64,000 nt of DNA from Halorubrum rutilum. GTDB lineage: Archaea; Halobacteriota; Halobacteria; Halobacteriales; Haloferacaceae. Each line of letters opens with the position of its first letter. Position 1 is the first letter of the stretch. Where the stretch lies: the NCBI RefSeq assembly GCF_024494565.1, contig NZ_JANHDN010000002.1, forward strand, positions 310,001-374,000, read 5' to 3'. Positions 8,545 to 17,466 of this stretch are shown piece by piece. The notes below the pieces were generated by a model that was not told the origin of the DNA, ran no database searches, and was given only the letters and a program-made list of their open reading frames with translations. The position numbers and the translations under genes are program-made.

Positions 8545-9006
8545 CTACCGCACGACCGTCACGGGCACCTCCGCGCGGCGGACGACCCCCTCGGCGACGC
8601 TGCCGAGCAGGATGCGCGAGAGCCCCGTGCGGCCGCGGCTCGCGAGCACGACGTGGTCGAACGGCTCGCCGGTCCCGCCCTCTCCGTCCCCGTCGCCGAC
8701 CGAGGCCTCGCCGCCCGCGACCGCGAGGATCGTCGCGGTCGGCCGGCCCACCTCCAGCCTGGTGTCGACGTCGCGGTCCACCGCCTCGCTCGCCTCCCGG
8801 AGGATCCGCTCGCCGCGGCCCTTGGCGCCCTCGTACCACCGGTCGACCGCGCCCGGGAACCCGCCCTCCGCGCCGGTCGTCGAGTCGGCCGGGTTGATCA
8901 CGTGGAGCGCGGTCACCTCGGCGTCGGGCCACTCTTCGACCGCGAACCGCAGCGCCTCGGCCGCCTCCTCCGAGCCGTCGACCGCCGCGAGGATGCGCTT
9001 GGTCAT
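8545..9006 (-). CDS. universal stress protein (UspA family)
   Basis: A 153-residue single UspA domain. It begins with the beta-1 strand ILAAVDGS, and near the C-terminus has G-R-T-G-x9-G-S-x-A, the nucleotide-binding motif of ATP-binding members. A Gly/Asp-rich insert near residues 100-115 precedes that motif. The ATG at 9006 is chosen because it directly precedes the domain. One of three UspA genes in the window. Confidence 0.9.
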   Translation of the reverse strand: MTKRILAAVDGSEEAAEALRFAVEEWPDAEVTALHVINPADSTTGAEGGFPGAVDRWYEGAKGRGERILREASEAVDRDVDTRLEVGRPTATILAVAGGEASVGDGDGEGGTGEPFDHVVLASRGRTGLSRILLGSVAEGVVRRAEVPVTVVR

Positions 9007-9091
9007 GCGCGGCGCTTCTCGTCCCGTCCTCAAAAAGGCCGACGGCGACTTCCGCCGCGTGGAAACCGGGTCCGACTCGGCGACGCCCCGC

Positions 9092-11038
9092 TCAGTCGCC
9101 GTGGCGCGTCACGCACTTCGAGAGCCCGATCAGCTCGACGGGCTCGGAGTTGTCCGGCGAGTAGACGACCATCTGCCCCTTCTCCATGTACGGGACCTTG
9201 CCGGCGAGGTTCGACGGGATGTTGACGCTGCTGATGGCGTCCTCGTCCCCGAGGTTCAACACGACCTTCGTGTTCACCTGTTTGAACACGGACTCCGCCA
9301 CGTCCTGCGGGTCCTGCGTGATCAGGAAGAGGCCGAGCCGCTCCTTGCGGCCCTGCTTGGCCGCCTCCGTGAACTTCTGGACGACCTTCCGCGCCTGCAC
9401 GTTGTCGGCGTCCGCGAGGAAGTTGTGCGCCTCGTCCATGCCGATCAACAGGGGCGTCTCCTCGATCCGGTCGCTGTCGGGGTCGTTGGAGAGCTTGTCG
9501 TCGACGAGGAGCCCCGCGACCGCGAGCACGACGATCTCCTTCTGCCTGGAGGTCGGGAGGTGGTACGTGGGGACCACGGAGAGTCCGCCGGGACGGACGA
9601 GGGTGTGGTCGAGTTCCGTGATCGGCTTCGCGTCTTGGTCGAAGACGCCGCCGGGGACCGCGCGCACCCGGCGCTTCACGGCGTCGAACGTCGCCTCGTG
9701 GACCCGCCCGCTCTCGTCGAGCTCCGCTTTGAGCGCCGGGTCGTCGAGGTACGAGAGGAACTGGCCGTACGTCCCCGAGTCGCCGTAATCGTCGAAGAAG
9801 CGGTTGAGGAGGGTCAACAGCGCGGGGTACTGGTTGTCGTTGAGCCCGGAGCCGGCGACGAGCCACGGCATGTCCTGCGCGAGCGAGAACGGGATCGTGA
9901 ACTCGACGCGCTCGGCGCGGTGGCCCTCGCCGGGGTACGTCGCGTTCGCGACCCGCGGGACGAGGGCGACCGTGTCGTCGTGGCCGCCGTGCGCGATCCC
10001 CTCGCGGTCCAGCCGCCGGGCGAAGTCTGCGTCGAGGTCCGGGTTGTCGTCGTGCATCTGCGCGTACTCGTCCTGCGGGTCGAACTGGACGACCGCCATC
10101 CGCGACTCCCGGCCGTCTCCCGTGGGATACGTGCGGTCCGCGTCGAGGTACTGCCGGAGGACGTTCTTGGAGGCGTGGGTCTTCCCCGACCCGGTCCCGC
10201 CGGCGACGAGCGTGTGTCGGAACGCGAGCGGGTCGCCGTCGGCGTAGTCGTCCTTCACCCGGTAGTCGACGGTGGGGGGCTCGGCCGCCGTCCGGACCTT
10301 CTCGCCCCCGACGGAGAGGTGGCCGAGGAAGACGCCGTCCTCGGGGATCTTCAGCCCGGTCTTGATCTCGGCGTCGTCGGAGGCCTCCTCGACGACCGCG
10401 CCCGGCTTCGGCACCCGGTCGGTCATCCGCCGCTTCATCCCGTCGCCCTCGCCGTAGACGACCGACATCGGCTCCAGCTCGGCCATGAACTTGTAGTCGC
10501 GCTCGGCGAAGTCGTCCCGGCGCATCTGCCGCCGCGCGTGGATCTCGGTGGCGTCGTCCGAGCGGAACTCCTGAGCGTACTCCAACCCCGTGATCCGACA
10601 GAACAGCCGCTCGCCGTCCGGGTACGGGACGAGGAGGTACTTCCCCAGCCGAACCGCCTCGCGGTTCCCCGTCGTGACGAACGCCCGCAGCGTCGTCTCG
10701 TCGTCCTCCTCGGCGACGCGGAGCCCCTGCGAGACGGAGACGACCCCGAGCCCGGCGTCCTCCCCGGCCGGCTCCACGTCGTAGGCGGCGAAGGCGTCCG
10801 CGTCCGCGTCGCCGTCGCCCGCCTCGCCCTCGGCGGCGCTCCGGTCGCCCTCGTTCCCCGAGGCCACCGCGCGACCGCCGTCCCCGGTACCCGCGCCTCC
10901 CGAGACCGCCCCCTCCGCGTCGGGCGCGTCGTCGGTGTCGGCGGCGCCGGCCCCGTCGCGGTCGACGGGCGACCCGGCGGCGTCCCCCCCGCCGTCGCCC
11001 TCGTCGTCGGTGAACTCGGTGAAGTCCTCCAGCGTCAT
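9092..11038 (-). CDS. HerA-type ATPase (VirB4/HerA superfamily)
   Basis: A 648-residue ATPase. Residues 1-100 are an acidic Gly/Asp-rich tail-like region, then a HAS-barrel-like region. The P-loop GGTGSGKTH lies at about 280-288 and the Walker B LLIGMDEAHNF at about 527-537. HerA motor proteins act in DNA end processing with NurA; no nurA gene is nearby, so the partner is unknown. The start is the ATG before the acidic region; a longer frame runs through the divergent promoter. Confidence 0.85.
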   Translation of the reverse strand: MTLEDFTEFTDDEGDGGGDAAGSPVDRDGAGAADTDDAPDAEGAVSGGAGTGDGGRAVASGNEGDRSAAEGEAGDGDADADAFAAYDVEPAGEDAGLGVVSVSQGLRVAEEDDETTLRAFVTTGNREAVRLGKYLLVPYPDGERLFCRITGLEYAQEFRSDDATEIHARRQMRRDDFAERDYKFMAELEPMSVVYGEGDGMKRRMTDRVPKPGAVVEEASDDAEIKTGLKIPEDGVFLGHLSVGGEKVRTAAEPPTVDYRVKDDYADGDPLAFRHTLVAGGTGSGKTHASKNVLRQYLDADRTYPTGDGRESRMAVVQFDPQDEYAQMHDDNPDLDADFARRLDREGIAHGGHDDTVALVPRVANATYPGEGHRAERVEFTIPFSLAQDMPWLVAGSGLNDNQYPALLTLLNRFFDDYGDSGTYGQFLSYLDDPALKAELDESGRVHEATFDAVKRRVRAVPGGVFDQDAKPITELDHTLVRPGGLSVVPTYHLPTSRQKEIVVLAVAGLLVDDKLSNDPDSDRIEETPLLIGMDEAHNFLADADNVQARKVVQKFTEAAKQGRKERLGLFLITQDPQDVAESVFKQVNTKVVLNLGDEDAISSVNIPSNLAGKVPYMEKGQMVVYSPDNSEPVELIGLSKCVTRHGD

Positions 11039-11180
11039 GGGCGAACCACCGGCCGCCACGCCGAAAGCGTTTCCCCCTCCACGTCGCCTCGGGCGGCGCC
11101 GGCGTCTCGGGCGTCGGGGCGGTCTCGGCGACTCGCGCCCGTCACGGGGCGCTTTTCCGCGTCGGGGTCCTACGAGTGGT

Positions 11181-11516
11181 ATGATACTGGTTCGCGGCAG
11201 CGGCGGGGGAACCGACCTCACCGGGACGGTGTTCGAGCGCGGCGAGGACCCGCCGACGTACAGGGGCGCGCCGGACGAGGACGCCCCCTACGTCTGGGTG
11301 TGCGACGCCTTCTATCAGGTCGAGAGCGGCGGGTCCGCGCTCACGGTCGACGGCGAGGAGATCCGGGTCGCCTTCGAGGAGCCGATGCCCCGGGGGTTCG
11401 ACACCAAGTCGGCCGCGCTCGACGCGGCCGAGGAGCACGTCCGCACGCAGTTCGCGCGGATCGGCGTCGACCCCGACGCCGTCGAGGTCGAGGCGACGAG
11501 GGCCGACCCGGCCTGA
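11181..11516 (+). CDS. conserved haloarchaeal protein of unknown function
   Basis: A 111-residue protein starting with a Gly-rich segment (RGSGGGTDLTG) and containing predicted beta strands followed by an amphipathic helix at about 76-92. It looks like one of the haloarchaeal-only uncharacterised families, but I cannot name it. It is divergent from the HerA-type gene and followed 68 nt later by the DUF2270 gene. Confidence 0.65.
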   Translation: MILVRGSGGGTDLTGTVFERGEDPPTYRGAPDEDAPYVWVCDAFYQVESGGSALTVDGEEIRVAFEEPMPRGFDTKSAALDAAEEHVRTQFARIGVDPDAVEVEATRADPA

Positions 11517-11584
11517 ATCGAGGGGGTCCGGATCGCGTCGGGGACCGCATCGGGATTTACCCGTCGCGCCCCGCTACGGACGGT

Positions 11585-12292
11585 ATGTCGGAACCACCGG
11601 AGGACTTCGATCCCGGGTCGCGGGCGGAGCGCGAGGTCGCCGCCGAGGCCGCGGGCGACCGCTCCGACCTCCTCTCGCTCATGGGTCACACCTACCGCGG
11701 CGAGCTCGGGCGGATGAGCTCGTGGCGGACCCGCATCGACCGGACGACCAACTGGGCGGTCGTGGTGACGGCGTCGCTGCTCACGTGGACGTTCTCGAAC
11801 GAGTCGCGCCCGCACTACGTGCTGCTCATCGGGCTCGTGATGCTCAGCGTCTTCCTCGGGATCGAGATCCGCCGGTACCGCATGTTCGACGTCTGGCGGT
11901 CCCGCGTGCGGCTCCTAGAGGAGAACGTGTTCGCGAACGCGCTCGACCCGGAGGGCGTCGAGCAGTCGAACTGGCGGGAGCTCCTGAGCGAGGACCTCCG
12001 CGAGCCGACGATCAAGACGCCGAGCGCCGAGGCGGTCTCCCGGCGCCTCCGACGGGTGTACGCGCCGCTCTTCACGGTTCTCATCGCCGCGTGGGTCGTC
12101 CGGCTCACGGTGTTCACGCCCGCCGGAAGCGGCGTCGTCGCGACCGCGGACGTCGGCGCGGTCCCCGGCGCCGTCGTGCTCGCGCTCGTCGGGTGCTTCT
12201 ACCTCGCCGTGCTGGCGCTGACCCTGCGCCGGGCGCCGAGGCGGGCGAAGGGCGAGCTCGGGTCCGCGGACGACGCCGAGGAGTGGAAGTGA
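11585..12292 (+). CDS. DUF2270 family membrane protein
   Basis: A 235-residue protein with two predicted membrane segments at about 60-100 and two near 160-215, separated by a soluble loop with an Arg-rich start (IRRYRMFDVWRSRVRLLEEN). This matches the layout of DUF2270 proteins, whose role is unknown. The ATG at 11585 directly precedes an acidic N-terminus. Confidence 0.8.
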   Translation: MSEPPEDFDPGSRAEREVAAEAAGDRSDLLSLMGHTYRGELGRMSSWRTRIDRTTNWAVVVTASLLTWTFSNESRPHYVLLIGLVMLSVFLGIEIRRYRMFDVWRSRVRLLEENVFANALDPEGVEQSNWRELLSEDLREPTIKTPSAEAVSRRLRRVYAPLFTVLIAAWVVRLTVFTPAGSGVVATADVGAVPGAVVLALVGCFYLAVLALTLRRAPRRAKGELGSADDAEEWK

Positions 12293-12323
12293 ACCGAGCC
12301 GCCCGCGGCTCCTCCCGGCGCCG

Positions 12324-12515
12324 TCACTCCCCGTCGTCCGGCGCGGAGACGCCGAGCGGGAGCGACTCCGGCGGCTCCGCGTCGCCGTCGAGCCCCTCGT
12401 AGGCGTCGTCGATGAGGCGGGCGAGCTGGGCCTCGGGCGTCACGCCGCGGGCGGCCGCGAGCGCCGCGAGCCGCTCGTACTGCTCGGGCGGAACGGACAC
12501 CGAACCCTCTGTCAT
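12324..12515 (-). CDS. small ribbon-helix-helix-like protein
   Basis: A 63-residue protein. Residues 4-40 read as a short strand (SVSVPPEQ) followed by two helices, as in ribbon-helix-helix DNA-binding proteins; the tail is acidic and Pro-rich. It lies between two convergent and divergent membrane-protein genes with no partner. Assignment rests on pattern only. Confidence 0.5.
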   Translation of the reverse strand: MTEGSVSVPPEQYERLAALAAARGVTPEAQLARLIDDAYEGLDGDAEPPESLPLGVSAPDDGE

Positions 12516-12569
12516 ACCCGTCGCTGGTCGCCGTAGCTACAAAAGCGTTGTTCGGGGAGCCCCGCGGGA

Positions 12570-13550
12570 TCAGCCGAAGATCCGCAGGAGTCCGAGCGTC
12601 CACCGAGCCAGCTCGGAGCAGACGAAGAGCGCGCCCTCGGCGCGGGAGAGCCGCCGCCCCGACCACAGCGCCGCGACCATCAGCACCGTGAGGACCGTCA
12701 GCCAGAGCAGCGTCTCGATCGCTGCGGGCCCGACCGAGAGCGGGCCGATCAGCGCCGCGATCCCGAGGATCCCGAGCACGTTGAACACGTTGCTGCCGAC
12801 GACGTTCCCGACCGACATCCCGACGTGGCCCTGCCGCATGGCGACGAGCGAGACGGCGAGCTCGGGGGTCGACGTGCCCGCCGCGACGATCGTCCCGCCG
12901 ATCGCCCAGTCGGAGATACCCGCGCCGCGGGCCAGCGACGACGCGGCCTCGACCATGAAGTGGCCGCTGACCAGGACGAGGGCCAGCCCGCCGACGAGCA
13001 GCAGCGCGTCGCGGGCGCGGTGCGAGAGCCGCGCCGGGACCGCGCCGGTGACCCGGGACTCCGTGTACTCCGTCTCGATCGAGTGCGCCGTGCTCTCGTC
13101 GCGGATCAGGTACAGGGTGTACGCGACGAACCCCCCGACGAGGAGGGCGCCCTCGCCCGCGGTGACGGTCCGGTCGAACAGGACGGCGACGCCGGCCAGC
13201 GTCGAGCACACCAGCGCGACCCCGTCGCGGTGGACGAGCGACCGCTCGACCGGGATCACCCGCAGCAGCGACACCGCGCCGAGGATGAACGCGAGGTTGT
13301 AGGCGTTCGAGCCGACGACGTTGCCGACGCCGATCTCGCCGAGCCCCGCCAGCGCCGCGTCGACCGTCACGACCAGCTCCGGCGTCGAGGTACCCATCGC
13401 GACGATCGTCAGCCCGATCGTGAGCTCGCTGACGCCGAACCGCCGCGCGATCCGCACCGTCGAGTCGACGAGCGCGCGGGCGCCGATCCAGAGCCCGACG
13501 ACGGTGAGCGCGACGGTCGCGAGCCCCACGGCCGCCGTTCCCGGAACCAT
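12570..13550 (-). CDS. sodium/calcium exchanger family protein (CaxA/YrbG type)
   Basis: A 326-residue antiporter of the Ca2+/cation exchanger superfamily with about 10 predicted membrane segments. Both alpha repeats are visible: GTSTPELVV with GNVVGSNAYN in the first half, and GTSTPELAV with GNVVGSNVFN in the second; the Glu and Asn residues in these repeats bind cations in the family. A hydrophilic stretch near residue 155-175 separates the halves. Confidence 0.93.
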   Translation of the reverse strand: MVPGTAAVGLATVALTVVGLWIGARALVDSTVRIARRFGVSELTIGLTIVAMGTSTPELVVTVDAALAGLGEIGVGNVVGSNAYNLAFILGAVSLLRVIPVERSLVHRDGVALVCSTLAGVAVLFDRTVTAGEGALLVGGFVAYTLYLIRDESTAHSIETEYTESRVTGAVPARLSHRARDALLLVGGLALVLVSGHFMVEAASSLARGAGISDWAIGGTIVAAGTSTPELAVSLVAMRQGHVGMSVGNVVGSNVFNVLGILGIAALIGPLSVGPAAIETLLWLTVLTVLMVAALWSGRRLSRAEGALFVCSELARWTLGLLRIFG

Positions 13551-13661
13551 TGGGTACCCGTTCCGTCAAGCCGGTATTAAAACCGATCCACCGGGCCGCA
13601 CCGCTCCATCAGTCCCGCCCGGCACGTGCACTTATCCGTCGGCCGGTCGTCGTGTCGCCGC

Positions 13662-14312
13662 ATGAACCGACGCGACGCCGTGAGGCGACGGGACCTGATC
13701 CGGGCGGGAGCCGCGGCCGGCGCGGTCGGTCTCGCCGGCTGTGCGAGCGGCGGCGACGCCCCGGCCTTCGAGGAGGGGTTCGAGGACGGGATCGGCGACT
13801 GGGAGGCCGGCGCCGCGATCGGACCCGAGGTCGACCTCGCCGACTTCGACTGGGAGCTCGGCGTCTCCGACGAGGAGGCGGCCGCCGGCGAGCGGTCCCT
13901 CCGGGTCTGGAACCAGGGCGACTACGACGACGGCGTCACGTGGGGGGTCCACCCCGTCCCGATCGACTCCGGCGCGTCGTATCGGATCGAGGTCTCCGGG
14001 CAGTTCTGGAGCGACTCGGAGTCGTTCAACACGATCCGGCACGCGCTGATGCGGCTGGGCCCCGAACCGCCGGCGACCGAGGAGGACTTCCCGCAGCCCG
14101 GGCTCGACACGACGGAACTCGGCGAGACGCCGTACGGCGGGCTCCGAGACGCGCTGTGGCTCGCGGACGGCTGGCGCGAGTACGCCTTCGAGTGGACGAC
14201 CCCGGAGCTGTCGACGGACACGCTCTACCTCGCCGTCGGCACGGCCGTGATCTGGGAGTCGGACGCGACGCACTACGTCGACGACCTCTCGGTGCGCGTC
14301 GAGCCCCGATGA
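13662..14312 (+). CDS. Tat-exported lipoprotein of unknown function
   Basis: A 216-residue secreted protein. The N-terminus has RRRDLI, a twin-arginine-type signal, followed by a hydrophobic Ala/Gly stretch and the lipobox LAGC, so Cys27 is the likely lipid-anchored residue. The mature part is acidic and rich in beta strands and Trp. Its stop overlaps the next gene's start (ATGA), so the two are probably translated together. Confidence 0.75.
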   Translation: MNRRDAVRRRDLIRAGAAAGAVGLAGCASGGDAPAFEEGFEDGIGDWEAGAAIGPEVDLADFDWELGVSDEEAAAGERSLRVWNQGDYDDGVTWGVHPVPIDSGASYRIEVSGQFWSDSESFNTIRHALMRLGPEPPATEEDFPQPGLDTTELGETPYGGLRDALWLADGWREYAFEWTTPELSTDTLYLAVGTAVIWESDATHYVDDLSVRVEPR

Positions 14313-15403
14313 GCGGGGAGTCGGAAGCGGCGTCGACCGGCGACGACTCCGACGGGGGACCGACCGACCGCGACGCGACCGCCGCCGACACGATGCGCGA
14401 GCGCGCCGGCGAGAACCGGGCGAAGCTCTGGCTGCTGCTGCGCGCGAACCGGCTCGTGGTCGCGGGGGTCCTGACGCTCGTCGTCTTCGTCGCGTTCGTC
14501 GCCGTGTCGGCCGCGTTCTCCCCGTCTCTCGCCGGGAAGGTCGGAGCGAGCGACCCGATCGAGACGCTGTTCTCGGCGATGATCACGGCGATCGTCACCG
14601 GCGCGACGCTCGTCGTCACGATCGGGCAGCTCGTGCTCACGCAGGAGAACGGCCCGCTCGGCGACCAGCGCGAGCGCATGGACGACACGCTCGCGGTCCG
14701 GGACTCCGTCGCGGAGCTGACCGGCGAGCCCGCCCCCACCGACCCCGCCGGCTTCCTCGACGCGATCCTCGGGACCGCGTCCGCCCGCGCTCGGGACCTC
14801 CGCGAGTCGGTCCGCGAACGCGACGGCGACGGGTCGGGGGAACCGGACGGACCTGACGGAACGGGCCTCGAAGCCGACGTCGACGAGTTCGCCGCGGGCG
14901 TCGTCGGGAACGCCGACGCCGTGCACGACCGCCTCGACGGCGCGGCGTTCGGCTCCTTCGACGTGGTGTTCGCCGCCCTCGACTTCAACTACGGCCGGAA
15001 GCTCGGCCGTATCGAGCGCATCGTCGCGGACCACGGCGACGCCCTCACCGACGCGGAGCGCGACTCGCTCGAAGCGCTGCGGGAGTCGCTGTCGCTGTTC
15101 GGGCCCGCCCGCGAGCACGTGAAGACGCTGTACTTCCAGTGGGCGCTGATCGACCTCTCGCGGCTCATCCTCTACGCCGCGGTGCCCGCGCTGGTCGTCG
15201 CGGCGGCGATGGTCACGGTCGTCGACGCCGGCACGTTCTCCGGGAGCACCCTCGGAATCGACCACGTGACGCTCGTCGTCGGCGGCGCGTTCGCGGTCGC
15301 GCTGCTCCCGTTCTCGCTGTTCGTCTCCTACGTGCTCCGCGTCCTCACCCTCGCGAAGCGGACCCTCGCCATCGGGCCGCTGGTGTTGCGGGACTCGGAG
15401 TAG
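14309..15403 (+). CDS. four-helix membrane protein of unknown function
   Basis: A 364-residue protein with predicted membrane segments at about 47-70, 88-110, 285-310 and 325-350, and a large acidic soluble loop between the second and third. The ATG overlaps the stop of the lipoprotein gene by four bases (ATGA), suggesting coupling and a shared job at the membrane. Repeat copy A of the cassette array begins 27 bp after its stop. Confidence 0.75.
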   Translation: MSGESEAASTGDDSDGGPTDRDATAADTMRERAGENRAKLWLLLRANRLVVAGVLTLVVFVAFVAVSAAFSPSLAGKVGASDPIETLFSAMITAIVTGATLVVTIGQLVLTQENGPLGDQRERMDDTLAVRDSVAELTGEPAPTDPAGFLDAILGTASARARDLRESVRERDGDGSGEPDGPDGTGLEADVDEFAAGVVGNADAVHDRLDGAAFGSFDVVFAALDFNYGRKLGRIERIVADHGDALTDAERDSLEALRESLSLFGPAREHVKTLYFQWALIDLSRLILYAAVPALVVAAAMVTVVDAGTFSGSTLGIDHVTLVVGGAFAVALLPFSLFVSYVLRVLTLAKRTLAIGPLVLRDSE

Positions 15404-15430
15404 CCGAGCACCGTCGCTCTTCGGGATCGG

Positions 15431-15487
15431 AATATCGTCCGCGACGCTACCGGACGAAAATCCACTAGTAGGCTCGGAGAACGCGGG
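15431..15487 (+). repeat. cassette-array hairpin repeat, copy A
   Basis: First of four full copies of a ~57 bp direct repeat. The core GCTACCGGACGAAAATC is shared with copies C and D nearly exactly, and a CCACTAGTAG near-palindrome follows. The left 10 bp and right 10 bp differ most from the other copies. It lies 27 bp past the membrane-protein stop and begins the array. Confidence 0.85.
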
Positions 15488-15555
15488 ACCGTCTTGACCG
15501 TCGGTGGCTTCGGTACAGCAGTACATTCATTACATCAGCACGATAAATACGGTCT

Positions 15556-15915
15556 ATGCCCGTCCGTATCGAGGAATTTGAAACGGGGAAGCTACCGGAT
15601 AGTCCGAGCGTTCCCGAGCAGGTACTCGTCTACTTATATACGAATCGGGACAAGGCGTTCACCCGCTCGGAAATTGCGACCGGAATCGAGGAAGACCCGA
15701 ATACGGTCGGAACTGCTCTCTCCCGGCTGAAACAGCGCGATTTCGTCCGACACAGAGGGGAATACTGGGCGATAACTGACGATTTGAACCGTGTTCAGGA
15801 CGCGTACGATCTCCATACAGCGACGGAGCGACTCGACGACGAGGACGGGGGCATCGATCCGGACGACTGGGACGCCGTCGCTCCGGCCGAGCCCCACCCG
15901 AGTGAACGGGAGTAA
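15556..15915 (+). CDS. winged-helix protein, probable antitoxin of a PemK-type pair
   Basis: A 119-residue protein with a winged helix-turn-helix at about 20-75 (FTRSEIATGIEEDPNTVGTA as the helix-turn-helix) and an acidic, probably disordered tail (ERLDDEDGG to end) that could wrap a toxin. It is followed after 3 nt by a PemK/MazF-like gene. Such wHTH proteins are not the classic MazE fold; antitoxin role is inferred from the pairing. Confidence 0.75.
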   Translation: MPVRIEEFETGKLPDSPSVPEQVLVYLYTNRDKAFTRSEIATGIEEDPNTVGTALSRLKQRDFVRHRGEYWAITDDLNRVQDAYDLHTATERLDDEDGGIDPDDWDAVAPAEPHPSERE

Positions 15916-15918
15916 TAG

Positions 15919-16248
15919 ATGCAACCGAAACGGGGAGATGTCGTTCGGAGTTCCGACCCGTTCAAAACGGGCGAGGACCGCCAGCGTCCGTGGTTGATCG
16001 TCAACAACAGTTCGCACCCGTTCGACGACGAGCAGTTCCTCGGAGTCGCCGTATCGACCAAGGAGTACGAAGACTCGGTTGCGTTGGGCTCCGACGTGTG
16101 GGAGGTTGGCGGTGTTCCACGCGAGTCGTTCGTCTCCCCGTGGGCGGTCCACTCGCCGCGGATCGAAGATCTGGCAGCGTGGCAGGGCCGGGTTACCGAC
16201 GAGTTCGCAGATATCGTCGTCGACGAGATAGAGACGTATCTCCGGTAA
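15919..16248 (+). CDS. PemK/MazF-like toxin
   Basis: A 109-residue protein with the PemK/MazF beginning: GDVVRSSDP, then RPWLIVNN and a strand with GVAVST, typical of the SH3-like ribonuclease fold that cleaves mRNA. It starts 3 nt after the wHTH gene. Repeat copy B begins only 5 bp after its stop, so the pair is a compact unit bounded by copies A and B. Confidence 0.8.
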   Translation: MQPKRGDVVRSSDPFKTGEDRQRPWLIVNNSSHPFDDEQFLGVAVSTKEYEDSVALGSDVWEVGGVPRESFVSPWAVHSPRIEDLAAWQGRVTDEFADIVVDEIETYLR

Positions 16249-16253
16249 GTCGA

Positions 16254-16310
16254 ATGTACGCCCGCGACGCTATCGGGCGACAATCTACTAGTAGGCTCGG
16301 TGAATGTGGA
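16254..16310 (+). repeat. cassette-array hairpin repeat, copy B
   Basis: Second copy, same orientation, 823 bp after copy A. It has the ATGTACGCCCGCGAC left end, a CTACTAGTAG perfect 10 bp palindrome and a CTCGGTGAATGTG right end. It lies between the stop of the PemK-like gene and the promoter of the next pair. Confidence 0.88.
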
Positions 16311-16342
16311 ACTAGCAGTGTGAGCGATGGGTGGCCGCAGAA

Positions 16343-16353
16343 AAGATATAAAC
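16343..16353 (+). promoter_or_regulatory. TATA-like box of the second toxin-antitoxin pair
   Basis: AAGATATAAAC ends about 24 nt before the ATG at 16377, a strong haloarchaeal TATA match. It lies 33 bp after repeat copy B, so the cargo unit carries its own promoter. Confidence 0.6.
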
Positions 16354-16376
16354 GAGAACGCGACTAACAGCGTCGT

Positions 16377-16652
16377 ATGAGCATCACCCGCGACGAGGCC
16401 GTCCTCGGAGGCGAACCCCGAATAGAGGGGACGAGAGTCGGCGTCCGGCACGTCGCGGCAGGAGTTCTCGATAGCGACCGATCGCCAGCGCACATCGCAG
16501 ACCAACTCGACATCTCCCTCTCTGAAGTCTACGAGGCTCTCTCGTACTACTACGCGCACGTTGAGGAGATACGAGAATTCGAGCGCGAAAACGAGGACGC
16601 CTTCGAGCGAATTCACGAGTCCTCGCTGAAGCCGAAGGAAACGATTCAGTGA
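16377..16652 (+). CDS. DUF433 antitoxin-like protein
   Basis: A 91-residue DUF433 protein: GGEPRIEGTRVGVRHVA is the family opening, followed by a helix-turn-helix-like segment (IADQLDISLSEVYEALSYYY). Such proteins pair with PIN-like DUF5615 toxins as VapBC-type modules. The stop TGA overlaps the GTG start of the next gene, so translation is coupled. Confidence 0.85.
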   Translation: MSITRDEAVLGGEPRIEGTRVGVRHVAAGVLDSDRSPAHIADQLDISLSEVYEALSYYYAHVEEIREFERENEDAFERIHESSLKPKETIQ

Positions 16653-17017
16653 CGGGAACGCGGATTCTCTTGGACGAACACGTCGGGCGAGTGTTCGAGC
16701 GCGTGCTCAGCGAGCGCGGCTACGAGGTCGATCAGGCGAAGGACGTGTTCGGAGAGTTCACCGAGGACGCGGAGTTACTGGCGTGGTGCGGCGAGCACGG
16801 CGTCGCGCTGATGACGAACAACGCGCGGGACTTCGAGGAACTTCACCGGGAGATCGAACACGCCGGGCTACTGCTCTACTACGATCAGAGCCGCCCCGAC
16901 GAGGATCCGGAAGGGCTTGCGCGAGTCGTGGACGAAGTGTTCACTCAGTACGGAGCGACAGACATCGAAAACGAGGTCGTTGACCTCGACGAGTGGTACG
17001 ACTGGCTACACGAGTAA
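16649..17017 (+). CDS. DUF5615 PIN-like toxin
   Basis: A 122-residue protein with the PIN-like DUF5615 pattern: LLDEHVGRV near the N-terminus (acidic residues), AKDVFG, then MTNNARDFEEL, which corresponds to the conserved T-x-N/D-x-D-F segment. PIN-type toxins cut RNA. It uses GTG overlapping the antitoxin stop (GTGA). Confidence 0.85.
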   Translation: MTGTRILLDEHVGRVFERVLSERGYEVDQAKDVFGEFTEDAELLAWCGEHGVALMTNNARDFEELHREIEHAGLLLYYDQSRPDEDPEGLARVVDEVFTQYGATDIENEVVDLDEWYDWLHE

Positions 17018-17073
17018 CTGATAGTCAACGGTTCGATACCCGACTCTACAGCGCTACCGCTTTCGGTTACGAA

Positions 17074-17130
17074 ATGTGCGCCCGCGACACTACCGGACGA
17101 AAATCCACTAGTGGGCTCGGTGGAAGTGAA
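17074..17130 (+). repeat. cassette-array hairpin repeat, copy C
   Basis: Third copy, same orientation, 820 bp after copy B. Its central palindrome is CCACTAGTGG, two paired changes from the CTACTAGTAG of copies B and D. The outer arms CACTACCG and CGGT-GGA-AGTG also pair. It lies 56 bp after the second toxin stop. Confidence 0.88.
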
Positions 17131-17184
17131 ACGGAGTGAATCCCGGCCCAGACGTTCAAGTACGGTGGCGACATAGCGTGTCGC

Positions 17185-17466
17185 ATGAGTCAGGTGACGA
17201 GGCGTATTGTGCGGGAACTCCACGACGAGCCGCATCTCGAAGGCCGACGGATTACCGTTCAGTTCCTCAAAGAACAGGTCGAAGAACGGGGACTCCCCCC
17301 GAAAACGGTCGCCGATCGCCACGACCTCGACGTGGCTGATGTCTATCGAGCGCTCACGTACTACCACGACCATCCCGAAGAGATGCGTACGGCCGAACGC
17401 CGGCGGCAATCCGCGATCGAAGAACACGACCACCTGACGACAGATCCCGACGACGTGCGTGATTGA
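17185..17466 (+). CDS. DUF433 antitoxin-like protein
   Basis: A 93-residue DUF433 relative (HLEGRRITVQFL, then ADRHDLDVADVYRALTYYHDHPEEM), only distantly similar to the antitoxin 800 bp upstream, so it is not a recent local duplicate. The C-terminal tail is acidic. The toxin gene starts within its stop codon (TGATG). Confidence 0.83.
   Translation: MSQVTRRIVRELHDEPHLEGRRITVQFLKEQVEERGLPPKTVADRHDLDVADVYRALTYYHDHPEEMRTAERRRQSAIEEHDHLTTDPDDVRD

Noticed and set aside
8612..12292. Very long plus-strand frame across UspA, HerA-type and DUF2270 genes
   Set aside because: Only its last part coincides with a real gene; the rest is the complement of well-supported genes.
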